44,083 nt of DNA from Collinsella sp. CAG:166 (GTDB taxonomy: Bacteria; Actinomycetota; Coriobacteriia; Coriobacteriales; Coriobacteriaceae), in assembly GCA_000434535.1 (NCBI GenBank), contig FR878696.1, positions 24,182 to 68,264 on the forward strand, written 5' to 3'. A model generated the notes under the pieces. The model had not been told where the DNA came from. It made no database searches and worked only from the letters and a program-made list of their open reading frames with translations. Below, piece by piece: positions 9,022 through 16,714 of the stretch (within the stretch, counting starts at the first letter, position 1; every line of letters starts with the position of its first letter). The position numbers and the translations under genes are program-made.

Positions 9022-9030
9022 ACTATAGCA
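9022..9030 (-). promoter_or_regulatory. Extended -10 promoter of rpsT
   Basis: Minus-strand TGCTATAGT: a TATAGT -10 hexamer (9022-9027) preceded by the TGn extension. It is about 76 bp upstream of the rpsT start codon. No convincing -35 hexamer lies 16-18 bp upstream, as is common for extended -10 promoters. The same TGCTATAGT is found upstream of rpmB. Confidence 0.65.
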
Positions 9031-9079
9031 CGCTCCCCCTCAAAGGGATAGAACGAATTTGTCAAATAGGCAGGTATCA

Positions 9080-10042
9080 TCACGATTTTCTCAAGATGTT
9101 CGTAATCCAGAGCAAAAGCGCGGTCTGAGAATCGGCCGAACCCTTGAGCGCGAGCTCCACATCAACGGCACCCTCGAGCGCTGCGACGAGCTCTGCCATC
9201 GAAAAGCGACGTGCCCAGGTCAGGTGATTCTTGACCTGCCAGGACTGGAGCTTGAGCGTTGCGGCCAGCTCACGACCCTGTCCGCGCGCATCGAGCGCCT
9301 TGGCAACGATAAGCTCGCGAATGCGGCCGCACAGCAATGTGTACGTCCACACGTAGCTCTTGGCGGGCATTAGATTGAAGAGCTCGAGCGTACGGCGCAT
9401 GTCACGGGCCGAGACCGCATTGAGAAAGTCCCAGGGTTGAACCTCGGCCGTACGTACAATCCAGCGCTCAACGTCGGCAAGCTCAATCTGGGGCGCCTCG
9501 ACCATCTGGGCAAGCTTAGCCAAGTCGTTATCGAGCATGCGAGTGTTTTCACCCGAACGCGAGACGAGCTCCTCGGCGGCCGCCGTCGAGATCGACTTGC
9601 CGTGCTGCGTCGCCATCTGCTGCACGCGGCGCGGAAGCTCCCAGCGCTTGGTGCCGGAGCAATCGATCACGGCCTTCTTGTCGATCTTGGCGATCGCCTT
9701 ATACAGGCGCGTGTTCTTGGCAAGCGAGTCAGCAATGATGAGGCAGACCGTTGTGGGGCTGGGACTCGCCAAATACTCGACAAGCGGCTCCGAGACCGCC
9801 TTGGCGAGCTTTGAGCAGCCATCAAGGATTACCAGGCGAAACTCGCTGCCCATCGGAAAGGTGTTAAGCGATCCGATAATGGACTCGATATCGGGGTCCT
9901 TGGTCATGTCGCGCTCGTCGAGGTTGAACTCGACCATGCCCGTCTTTTCCAGACGCGCTTTCATACGCGAGACGGCGTGATCGCGCTTGACTCCGTCGGT
10001 ACCGACGATCAGATATGCCGGCAGCAGACCGATTTCGGACAT
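9080..10042 (-). CDS. holA: DNA polymerase III subunit delta
   Basis: Clamp-loader subunit that opens the beta sliding clamp. The 320 residues match HolA throughout: an N-terminal AAA+-like domain without a working P-loop (PAYLIVGTDGVKRDHAV at the start), then a helical collar domain (LSWAR-like region near 285) that contacts the other clamp-loader subunits. The start is ATG 10042 with GGGAGG upstream; in-frame codons further upstream lack such a site. It follows comEC by 78 bp and is probably the last gene of the comEA-comEC-holA operon, an arrangement known from many Gram-positive bacteria. It ends 53 bp before the rpsT -10 element. Confidence 0.92.
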   Translation of the reverse strand: MSEIGLLPAYLIVGTDGVKRDHAVSRMKARLEKTGMVEFNLDERDMTKDPDIESIIGSLNTFPMGSEFRLVILDGCSKLAKAVSEPLVEYLASPSPTTVCLIIADSLAKNTRLYKAIAKIDKKAVIDCSGTKRWELPRRVQQMATQHGKSISTAAAEELVSRSGENTRMLDNDLAKLAQMVEAPQIELADVERWIVRTAEVQPWDFLNAVSARDMRRTLELFNLMPAKSYVWTYTLLCGRIRELIVAKALDARGQGRELAATLKLQSWQVKNHLTWARRFSMAELVAALEGAVDVELALKGSADSQTALLLWITNILRKS

Positions 10043-10120
10043 TGCGCTCCCCTCCCGCAGGTCTTCGTATTCGTTCCGTGCCATTCTAGCCCAGGGGCCC
10101 ACCACACGCCAACGACGTCG

Positions 10121-12424
10121 TCACGGTCGCTGGCATCGCATCGCAAAGCCATTCTCAGTCGGCGTGACGGTAATGTCGCCGTGTTCGATGGTGCACGCGA
10201 ACACGCCGCCCGCTTCCTTCACGGCATCGATGCAGGCATCGGACGGATGACCGTATCGATTCCCCTCGCCCGCGCTCGCGAGGGAAAGCTCGGGCTTCAG
10301 GACGTCCAGCAACTCACCATCAACTGAAACCTTGGAGCCGTGATGCCCAAGTTTAAGTACATCGATATCCCCCACCTCCTGCACGAATTCCCGTTCTTGG
10401 TCGAGCTCGGCATCGCCGGTGAGGAGCATACACAGGCCCTTGCCTTCCTGAACATAAGAGAGTAGCAGGACAAGCGAGTCCTCATTTCCCTCGCCATCCA
10501 CGGACTCGAATGGCCACATCACGCGAGCGCAAAATGAGCCGATGTCAACCGTATCCCCACGGCGCACCTGCCGATACTCCACGCCAGGTCGGTTCAATAC
10601 TTCGGCAGGAGCATCCTCCAGCGCATCAGCCGCCACGGCAATCGTTCCAACCGAAAACTGTTCGAGCACGGCAGGCAGACCACCCCAGTGGTCCTCATCC
10701 CAATGCGTAACAAAGACGGCATCGATATGGTGCACGTTATTGCGAACCAACGCCGCCACCACGCGCTCGTCGAGCCCGCAGTCGACGAGCGCTACTACGC
10801 CGCCCTGGCGGATAAGAATCGCATCCGCCTGGCCCACATCGAGCACCGTCACCGAAGGCGGAGCGAATCGATCCCAGTAGACGTACGGAATCGCAGCCAA
10901 GAGCACCAGGCATGCAAGCCCCACCGCCATAGGACGTGCACGGGGACGCGGCCACCAGACCAGCAGAACCGCCAGCAAACACGGCACTAGGTAAATCCAC
11001 ATGCTATCGGGCGGCACGCTCACGGATGCACCCGGCACGGCGGCAAACAGCTGCTCGAAAAACAGCGCGCAACGGGCGGCAATCATGGGCACAACGAGCG
11101 CCCAAGTCCGCAACGGTGCCACGAGCGAAAAGGGAACCAGCACGATGGACACAGCAAGCAGTACGCTCACCACCGGACCGATGACCGCATTTGCCAACGG
11201 AGCAATGAGCGAGAACGTACCGAAGGCGGGAATGGTAATGGGAAGAGTCGCCAGTTGCGAGCACAGCGTGACGGAAAGCATGCTTGCAACGCCCGATGGC
11301 ACACTCAGCTCACCCAAAGCGAAGGTCGCATAGGGGCAAAAGCACAGAATGGCAAAGACGCTGGCACATGAAAGCTGAAAGCCCATCTCGAACAGCACCG
11401 TCGGCCGCAGTAGCACAAAGATGGACATGGTTACGAAGAGTGCCGATGCGCCGTGCCGGCGACGCCCCGCGCCGTTTACGACAAGCGTCGCGAACACCAT
11501 GCAGCACGCGCGCACGGCCGAGGGAGACGCGCCCGTAAAGACAGCGTAGCCCACAAGCGTTATCGCCAATATCGCCCGCTGAAGACCACGTGAGCAGCGA
11601 GTCTTTTGCAATACACCCTCGATTACAAACCCCACGATAGCCAAATGGCTGCCGGAGACGGCTATAAGATGCGCCGTTCCCGTCACCGAAAACCAATCGC
11701 CCGCCGACTGGGCGCGCAGCTCGGCCGAACGACCGCAGACGACACCGGCTATGAGTGCACGCGCCGGGTCGGTCGCAGGCGCGATGGACGCAAGCAGCCC
11801 ATTTCGCAGCCGAAGCAGCGGCCCCGGAGAGCCCTCATCGACCGACACAATCCGAACGGCTTTTACCTTGCATACCTCGCCTCGGAGCACGCGCGATTGT
11901 CCATACGCATCGTTCTCAAAACGTGAAACGCGACCGATAACACGCACGTGCGCCCCGACCTTGAGATCGTGGTCGCACGATAGGCGAACCGTTGCCAAGT
12001 TCTTACCGTCCGTGCGCGCCTCGCAGGTATAGGAATACACGTCGTCGTTTATGGATGGATCACCCTGCACGACAAACTCGAGGCCGCTTGCCGCTCGACC
12101 GCCGAGCGCCTTCGAGGCGCTGAGCGCACCCACAGCCCACCACGCCGAGACGACCGCTCCCGCCACGAGACCGACGGACGCGGCATACAGCCACCGCTTC
12201 CAAGGGGCAAGCCGCGCACAAGATTGAGCCAGCACAACGAATACCGCCGCCGCAACGGGAATGGCCCATAGCGGCCCGACCGCCGGCGCCTGCTCCCTCA
12301 GCAGCGCATCAGCGGCCACGTTGAGCACCAAGGCGCAGCTCATGCACATGCCGGCACACAGGGCCATCGTCCACGGTATCAGGGGCCGCGGAGGCATCAC
12401 ATGCTCGCGCTCGGTCGCACTCAT
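10121..12424 (-). CDS. comEC: ComEC/Rec2 DNA uptake channel
   Basis: Predicted polytopic membrane channel that takes single-stranded DNA into the cytoplasm during natural transformation. An N-terminal membrane pair and a soluble OB-like region come first. The multi-helix Competence domain follows (start marked by ALIAGVVCG and VTGTAHLIAVSGSHLAIVG). The C-terminal 240 or so residues form a metallo-beta-lactamase domain with THWDEDHWGG, proposed to be the nuclease that degrades the non-transforming strand. Its 767 residues are normal for the family. The ATG at 12424 overlaps the comEA stop by 4 bp (ATGA), which I prefer over an upstream start at 12436. Coupled to comEA and followed by holA. It appears intact, so competence may be functional. 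Confidence 0.93.
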   Translation of the reverse strand: MSATEREHVMPPRPLIPWTMALCAGMCMSCALVLNVAADALLREQAPAVGPLWAIPVAAAVFVVLAQSCARLAPWKRWLYAASVGLVAGAVVSAWWAVGALSASKALGGRAASGLEFVVQGDPSINDDVYSYTCEARTDGKNLATVRLSCDHDLKVGAHVRVIGRVSRFENDAYGQSRVLRGEVCKVKAVRIVSVDEGSPGPLLRLRNGLLASIAPATDPARALIAGVVCGRSAELRAQSAGDWFSVTGTAHLIAVSGSHLAIVGFVIEGVLQKTRCSRGLQRAILAITLVGYAVFTGASPSAVRACCMVFATLVVNGAGRRRHGASALFVTMSIFVLLRPTVLFEMGFQLSCASVFAILCFCPYATFALGELSVPSGVASMLSVTLCSQLATLPITIPAFGTFSLIAPLANAVIGPVVSVLLAVSIVLVPFSLVAPLRTWALVVPMIAARCALFFEQLFAAVPGASVSVPPDSMWIYLVPCLLAVLLVWWPRPRARPMAVGLACLVLLAAIPYVYWDRFAPPSVTVLDVGQADAILIRQGGVVALVDCGLDERVVAALVRNNVHHIDAVFVTHWDEDHWGGLPAVLEQFSVGTIAVAADALEDAPAEVLNRPGVEYRQVRRGDTVDIGSFCARVMWPFESVDGEGNEDSLVLLLSYVQEGKGLCMLLTGDAELDQEREFVQEVGDIDVLKLGHHGSKVSVDGELLDVLKPELSLASAGEGNRYGHPSDACIDAVKEAGGVFACTIEHGDITVTPTENGFAMRCQRP

Positions 12425-13134
12425 ACGCAGATGCAATCTTTGATTTTGGCAAGCCTCTTCTCGCCGATTCCCGATACACGCATCAGATCGTCAACCGAGG
12501 CAAAAGCACCGTTCTTTGTCCGCTCATCGATAATCGACTGGGCCATGGAGGGACCGATGCCCGAAAGCGTCTGTAGCTCTGCCGCGCTTGCCGTATTGAT
12601 GTTTACTAGGCCTGTTGCGCCACTCACGCCCGATGACGCGGAAGCCCCACCATCAACATCGGCTTCCGCAATGGGCGCCTGCTGCTCCCCTTCCGTTGGA
12701 ACGTGGATTTTTTGTCCATCGACGACCTTGGATGCCCGATTGAGCCCCGTAACGTCTGCCTCGGGCGCCAGCCCGCCGGCGGCATCAATCGCCTGAGCCA
12801 CCCGCGCGCCGTCCTTGAGACGATATACACCGGGCGACACAACGGCGCCATCGACATCGACATAGACCTCTGCCGCGGCAGAAGCCTTAGTCGAAGAACC
12901 TTCGGATGTCTTTCCGCTCGAGGCATCACCGGATCCCGGCTCCACCAACGAGCCCGAACCGTCAGTGCGCTCAAACGACACGGCGCCGGCACCGCCGCCA
13001 AGGTTCGCCATCGCCAAGCCGCTCGACATCGCAATGACGACCAGTATCGCCATCACCACTGCCTTATGACCGAGCAGCTTGCCCGCCCAGCGGTCCATCT
13101 TTTTGACCCGTTCGTGTTCTTCGCGCTGCGCCAT
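12421..13134 (-). CDS. comEA: ComEA DNA-binding competence protein
   Basis: Membrane-anchored receptor that binds incoming double-stranded DNA. The 237 residues comprise a basic N-terminal tail, one membrane segment (about 24-44), an SLBB/SLBB-like domain (about 89-146, YVDVDGAVVSPGVYRL), a Ser/Gly/Ala linker and a helix-hairpin-helix DNA-binding domain (177-234, LVNINTASAAEL and SGIGEKRLAKI). This is the full Gram-positive layout. The start is ATG 13134 with GGGAGG seven bases upstream. It overlaps comEC by 4 bp. A 20-bp box shared with the yraN-comM-dprA operon lies 76-96 bp upstream of the start codon. Confidence 0.94.
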   Translation of the reverse strand: MAQREEHERVKKMDRWAGKLLGHKAVVMAILVVIAMSSGLAMANLGGGAGAVSFERTDGSGSLVEPGSGDASSGKTSEGSSTKASAAAEVYVDVDGAVVSPGVYRLKDGARVAQAIDAAGGLAPEADVTGLNRASKVVDGQKIHVPTEGEQQAPIAEADVDGGASASSGVSGATGLVNINTASAAELQTLSGIGPSMAQSIIDERTKNGAFASVDDLMRVSGIGEKRLAKIKDCICV

Positions 13135-13191
13135 AGCAAAACCTCCCAACAACATCGTGTCAGGAAAAGAGCCCTGCAACAGCCACGCTCC

Positions 13192-13203
13192 AAAACCGGT
13201 TTT
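13192..13203. promoter_or_regulatory. Perfect palindrome upstream of comEA
   Basis: Twelve-base perfect palindrome AAAACCGGTTTT, 58-69 bp upstream of the comEA ATG and just downstream of the shared competence box. It could be an operator or a chance palindrome; it has no counterpart at the yraN promoter. Confidence 0.3.
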
Positions 13204-13209
13204 CGCGGT

Positions 13210-13230
13210 CAAACCAAAAGCCGACCAAAA
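13210..13230 (-). promoter_or_regulatory. Shared competence-operon box, comEA copy
   Basis: On the minus strand the 20-mer TTTGGTCGGCTTTTGGTTTG occupies 13229-13210. It agrees at 19 of 20 positions with a box at 42594-42575 in front of yraN-comM-dprA. It contains two TTTGGT repeats whose starts are 11 bp apart, about one helical turn, as for regulators that bind one face of DNA. It ends 76 bp before the comEA start codon. Function as an operator is inference. Confidence 0.5.
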
Positions 13231-13307
13231 TCTTGCACAAATCTGTCCATTTATTCAGGCACACGTCAGCAAATGAACACTTAGTCGCAAAATGCCCAGA
13301 TAGCAAA

Positions 13308-13337
13308 AGACCGACGATGCAGACGCATCGTCGGTCT
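13308..13337 (-). terminator. Terminator after thiI
   Basis: Perfect 13-bp stem (13308-13320 and 13325-13337) with a 4-nt loop, directly followed by TTTT on the minus strand and lying 10 bp past the thiI stop. It separates the mihF-gmk-rpoZ-thiI transcript from the comEA promoter region. The rest of the 213-bp gap contains only the comEA upstream sites. Confidence 0.88.
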
Positions 13338-13347
13338 ATGCACAAAT

Positions 13348-14592
13348 TTACTCGTGATCTTGGTAAATCTCACGCGGAGCAAGCTCCGAATGTTTGCGTT
13401 TTAAGGTCTTAGGGGCCTTATACGTGTTGCTCTCAAAGTCGATGTACTCGGTCTGCTTGAGCAGGCGCTCGATCATCTCCTCGTGATCGAACAACTCCCA
13501 GGCCTCATGCACGGCATCGAGTTTAGCGTGCGTCTCGGGACGGCGCGGCATAAACAGCGTGCAGCAGTCGGGAGCGGCCTCAGTCGAGATATCGAACGTA
13601 CCAATCTCCTCGGCGCGCGCGATGATCTCCTGCTTGTCCGAACCGATGAGAGGGCGGAACACGGGGATCTTCACGGCCTCGTTGACGGCCATGATGTTCT
13701 CAAGCGTTTGGGAGGCAACCTGCCCAAGCGATTCGCCCGTCACGATAGCCTTGGCGCCCTCGATGTGTGCAATGCGCTCGGCAACCGAATACATAATGCG
13801 GCGATACATGATCACGCGCAGGTTGCTGGGACAGGTCACCGAAATCTCGCGCTGGCAGTCGCCAAACGGCACAACATACAGACGGCCGATCTGGACACCC
13901 GGCTCAAGGGCGCGAATGATGTCCTGCACTAGATACTCGCTGGTATCTGGCGTCTGCGGACGACCGGAAAAATGCACCGGCACGCACACGGCTCCGCGTC
14001 GCGCGAGCATCCAGGTCGCCACCGGCGAGTCGATACCCGATGACAGCAGGGTCACGACCTTACCGGCAGAGCCCACCGGCAGACCGCCCACACCGCGCTC
14101 GGAGCGCGCGTACACATAAACGCTACCCTGAACAACCAGCACGTGAACCATCGCGTCGGGATCGTGCATTTGAACCTTTTTATCGGGGAACGCCTCGCAC
14201 AGCACCTCGCCAACCTGTCGATTGATATCAATCGAGGTGAGCTCATAGTCGGTATTGGAGCGCTTGGCGTGCACCTTAAACGAATCGAAGGGGCCAAACT
14301 CACGCAGCGCCTTCACGGCGGCGGCACAGTACTCCTGAGGGTCGCGATTGGTGTGATACGCCAAAGACACGCGAGCAACGCCGGGAACGGTGCGAATGAC
14401 ACGAGCCGCCTCGTCGGCCTGATGCTCGTTAAAGGTCACGAGGATATAACCGGAAATTCGAGACACGGCATTCACGGAAAAGGCGGCCAAGGCCGCCTTG
14501 ATGTTATCCATGAGGATATGCTCAAAATGTGCGCGGTTCTTACCCTTCAGTCCAACCTCGTGATAGTGGACCAGGCAGACGCGAGCCGCCAT
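13348..14592 (-). CDS. thiI: tRNA 4-thiouridine synthase ThiI
   Basis: Uses ATP to adenylate U8 of tRNA and inserts sulfur, giving s4U8; some homologues also supply sulfur for thiamine. The 414 residues comprise an N-terminal ferredoxin-like domain, a THUMP domain (about 60-165) and a PP-loop pyrophosphatase domain with LLSSGIDSPVA near 182-192. A PDCCTLFMPRRP segment near 340-350 supplies the conserved cysteine. There is no C-terminal rhodanese domain, as in most Gram-positive ThiI, so sulfur must come from a separate cysteine desulfurase. The loop reads SSGIDS rather than the more usual SGGIDS; both occur in the family. The ATG directly abuts the rpoZ stop (TAA-ATG), so thiI is the last gene of that operon. 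Confidence 0.94.
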   Translation of the reverse strand: MAARVCLVHYHEVGLKGKNRAHFEHILMDNIKAALAAFSVNAVSRISGYILVTFNEHQADEAARVIRTVPGVARVSLAYHTNRDPQEYCAAAVKALREFGPFDSFKVHAKRSNTDYELTSIDINRQVGEVLCEAFPDKKVQMHDPDAMVHVLVVQGSVYVYARSERGVGGLPVGSAGKVVTLLSSGIDSPVATWMLARRGAVCVPVHFSGRPQTPDTSEYLVQDIIRALEPGVQIGRLYVVPFGDCQREISVTCPSNLRVIMYRRIMYSVAERIAHIEGAKAIVTGESLGQVASQTLENIMAVNEAVKIPVFRPLIGSDKQEIIARAEEIGTFDISTEAAPDCCTLFMPRRPETHAKLDAVHEAWELFDHEEMIERLLKQTEYIDFESNTYKAPKTLKRKHSELAPREIYQDHE

Positions 14593-14874
14593 TTAGGCTT
14601 CAGCAACCTTGTGGCCGAGCGCCTTCTCATAACGGGCCTCGTCGTAAGAGATGTCGCCGTCGATAATCTCATCCATAGCCATCGAAATGGTATCGGCACC
14701 GGAAAGCCCGATGGTGATGTCATCGACATCCTGGACGGCAAGCACGCGGTTGTGCTGGCCACGCAGCATGCTATTGATGTCGCAGGCGCGCTTGGAGGCA
14801 AGCGAAGCGAGCAGGAAGCGGTTGTGATCGGTCTTCTCCAGAAGATCGTCAATGCAAGGCTTTACAACGGACAC
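14593..14874 (-). CDS. rpoZ: RNA polymerase omega subunit
   Basis: Small RNA polymerase subunit that helps fold and hold beta-prime. The 93 residues include the omega signatures IDDLLEKTDHNRFLLASLASKRACDI and a conserved acidic C-terminal half. The start is GTG 14874, 5 bp after the gmk stop, with AAAGGA upstream inside the end of gmk. The gmk-rpoZ pairing is nearly universal in Gram-positive bacteria and supports the call. Confidence 0.94.
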   Translation of the reverse strand: MSVVKPCIDDLLEKTDHNRFLLASLASKRACDINSMLRGQHNRVLAVQDVDDITIGLSGADTISMAMDEIIDGDISYDEARYEKALGHKVAEA

Positions 14875-14879
14875 GGACC

Positions 14880-15449
14880 TCAGATCCTTTCATGCATATC
14901 GAGAACGCGAACGAGCTCATCGGTCGCGCGGTCGAGATCGTCATTCACCACGACGTCGTCGTAGCGGTCGGCAAGGGCAAGCTCATCGGCGGCGTTTGCC
15001 ATACGCAGCTCAATCGTCTCGGGCGTCTCGGTACCGCGACCGACTAGACGCTCGCGGAGCACCTCAAGCGAAGGCGGCTTGATAAAGATCAGCACGGCCT
15101 CGGGGAAACGCTCCTTCACCTGCAGGGCGCCCTGGACATCGATCTCCAGAATCAGAGACGCGCCCGAGGCGAGCTTGGATGTGACCTCGCTCACCAACGT
15201 GCCGTAGCAGTTACCGTGGACCTCGGCCCACTCAACAAACTCACCGTTTGCCACGCGGCGGTCGAACTCCTCGCGCGTCAGAAAAAAGTAGTTGACGCCG
15301 TCGACCTCACCTTTGCGTGGTGCTCGCGTGGTAGCCGAAACCGTCAGGCCCAAGTTCGAGCGGCGCTCGCGCACACGAGTGACGAGCGTACCCTTGCCTG
15401 CGCCTGACGGTCCAGAAATCACAAAGAGCTTGGAATCCTGAGCGCTCAC
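14880..15449 (-). CDS. gmk: Guanylate kinase
   Basis: Phosphorylates GMP to GDP using ATP, feeding GTP and dGTP pools. The P-loop SGPSGAGKGT is at 12-21. The GMP-binding stretch SATTRAPRKGEVDGVNYFF, with its conserved Arg and Tyr residues, follows at about 38-56. At 189 residues it has normal length. The GTG start at 15449 directly abuts the mihF stop TAA, and only 5 bp separate it from rpoZ. The mihF-gmk-rpoZ order is typical of Actinobacteria. Confidence 0.96.
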   Translation of the reverse strand: MSAQDSKLFVISGPSGAGKGTLVTRVRERRSNLGLTVSATTRAPRKGEVDGVNYFFLTREEFDRRVANGEFVEWAEVHGNCYGTLVSEVTSKLASGASLILEIDVQGALQVKERFPEAVLIFIKPPSLEVLRERLVGRGTETPETIELRMANAADELALADRYDDVVVNDDLDRATDELVRVLDMHERI

Positions 15450-15758
15450 TTATTTGGTCAGCTGCTCGAGGAGCTGCTCGCGCTGACGGACGCCGAGGCC
15501 CTGGACGCGACGGGTAGCGGAGATACCGAGCTCCTCCATGATCTTGGCGGCCTTGGCCTTGCCATAACCAGGGAGAGACTCGATGAGGGTGGAAACCTTC
15601 ATGCGGGAAGCGATGGGGTCATCGGAGTTGAGCACGGACTCGAGGGACTTCTCGCCCTTCTTGATCTGCTCGCGAAGCTCAGCGCGGGCGTGACGTGCGG
15701 CAGCAGCCTTCTCAAGAGCCTGCTTGCGCTGCTCATCGGTAAGCTGAGGGAGTGCCAT
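15450..15758 (-). CDS. mihF: Integration host factor, actinobacterial type (mIHF)
   Basis: Nucleoid-associated DNA-bending protein of Actinobacteria, unrelated in sequence to proteobacterial IHF. The 102 residues start MALPQLTDEQRKQALEKA and carry the helix-two-turn-helix DNA-binding region SLPGYGKAKAAKIMEELGIS, then a basic RRVQGLGVRQR stretch. The start is ATG 15758 with GGAGG five bases upstream. It leads the mihF-gmk-rpoZ-thiI operon, behind an extended -10 promoter. This gene is one of the better signs that the organism is actinobacterial. Confidence 0.95.
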   Translation of the reverse strand: MALPQLTDEQRKQALEKAAAARHARAELREQIKKGEKSLESVLNSDDPIASRMKVSTLIESLPGYGKAKAAKIMEELGISATRRVQGLGVRQREQLLEQLTK

Positions 15759-15802
15759 TCGTACCTCCAAATAGTTGGGTTATATCTGATTCAATAATTG
15801 GC

Positions 15803-15811
15803 ATTTTAGCA
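15803..15811 (-). promoter_or_regulatory. Extended -10 promoter of mihF operon
   Basis: Minus-strand TGCTAAAAT: -10 hexamer TAAAAT (15803-15808) preceded by TGC. It lies 45-53 bp upstream of the mihF ATG. No consensus -35 hexamer at the right spacing. Confidence 0.55.
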
Positions 15812-15894
15812 CGTAGAACGTACAAAATGCCCAATCGCGGCTCCATAGGTTAGACGATACCCGCAAAAAGTGCAATATACTGCGCCCAAAGTTA

Positions 15895-15952
15895 AGCCCC
15901 TGACCTGCGATTCCACACAAAGGATGGGAAAGTTTACGCAGGCACAGGGGCT
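15895..15952 (-). terminator. Large two-part hairpin after pyrF
   Basis: Outer 8-bp stem (15895-15902 with 15945-15952) and inner 6-bp stem (15904-15909 with 15937-15942), separated by a small asymmetric bulge, with a 27-nt loop. It lies 45 bp beyond the pyrF stop and upstream of the mihF promoter, so the likeliest role is transcription termination of the pyr operon. The trailing T-run is poor on the minus strand (TTAACTTT) and better on the plus strand (TATTTTG). Its long loop is unusual for a terminator, so a structured RNA is an alternative. Confidence 0.5.
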
Positions 15953-15997
15953 ATTTTGTGCTAATGAGACCCAAAAGTGGTGACTTAGGGGAATCTT

Positions 15998-16714
15998 CTA
16001 CGCGACGTTTTCGACCAGCTCGGCGACGATGGCGTCAAAGGCGGCAACCGGATCGTCGGCACCAGTGATGGGACGGCCCACCACAATGTGGCTTGCGCCA
16101 CGCTCGATAGCCTGGGAAGGCGTCGCCACGCGGGACTGGTCACCAAGGGCGGCACCCACCGGACGCACACCCGGAGTCACGATCAGGGCATCGGGACCCA
16201 GCAGCTCACGCATGTCGTGAGCCTCCATCGGCGAGCACACGATACCGTCGATGCCGTTGGCCTGAGCGAGCTTTGCCAGGCGGGCGGCCTCCTCGGCCAC
16301 GGGCGACTCGACGCCGATCTCGCTCAAGGCATCCTGGTTCATGCTCGTGAGCACGGTGATGGCGACGAGCTTGGCGCGGTCCTCGCGCGCCTCCTCGGCA
16401 CCCTCGCGGCAGGCAGCGAGCATGGCGCCCGAACCCAAGCCGTGAACCGAGAGCAGGTCGGCACCGGCAAGCGAGGCCGAGCGGGCGGCACCGCGAACCT
16501 GATGCGGAATGTCATGAAACTTAAGGTCAAGGAAGACCTTAAAGCCCAGGTCCTTGAACGTCTTGACGATCTGGGGACCCTCGGCGTAATAGAGCGTCAT
16601 GCCAACCTTGAGCCAGGCGGCATGGCCCGAAAGCTCGTGGGCGAGCTCGAGCGCACGCTCACGATCGCAGTCGAGGGCGACGATTACGCGGTCGCGGGCA
16701 TCGGTCTCTAGCAT
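15998..16714 (-). CDS. pyrF: Orotidine 5'-phosphate decarboxylase
   Basis: Last step of UMP synthesis: decarboxylates OMP to UMP. The catalytic Asp-x-Lys signature is DLKFHDIP at 63-70, with Lys65 the proton donor, and the phosphate-binding GRPITGADDP is near the C terminus. The 238-residue TIM barrel belongs to the short bacterial group. The ATG at 16714 overlaps the pyrD stop by 7 bp. It is the last gene of pyrR-B-C-K-D-F. pyrE and carAB are not in the window and must lie elsewhere if the pathway is complete. Confidence 0.96.
   Translation of the reverse strand: MLETDARDRVIVALDCDRERALELAHELSGHAAWLKVGMTLYYAEGPQIVKTFKDLGFKVFLDLKFHDIPHQVRGAARSASLAGADLLSVHGLGSGAMLAACREGAEEAREDRAKLVAITVLTSMNQDALSEIGVESPVAEEAARLAKLAQANGIDGIVCSPMEAHDMRELLGPDALIVTPGVRPVGAALGDQSRVATPSQAIERGASHIVVGRPITGADDPVAAFDAIVAELVENVA

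Noticed and set aside
15895..15952. Possible riboswitch (c-di-GMP or c-di-AMP type) between pyrF and mihF
   Set aside because: The conserved core segments of those riboswitch families are missing, and the element lies before a mihF promoter that would bypass it. Kept only as a hairpin/terminator.
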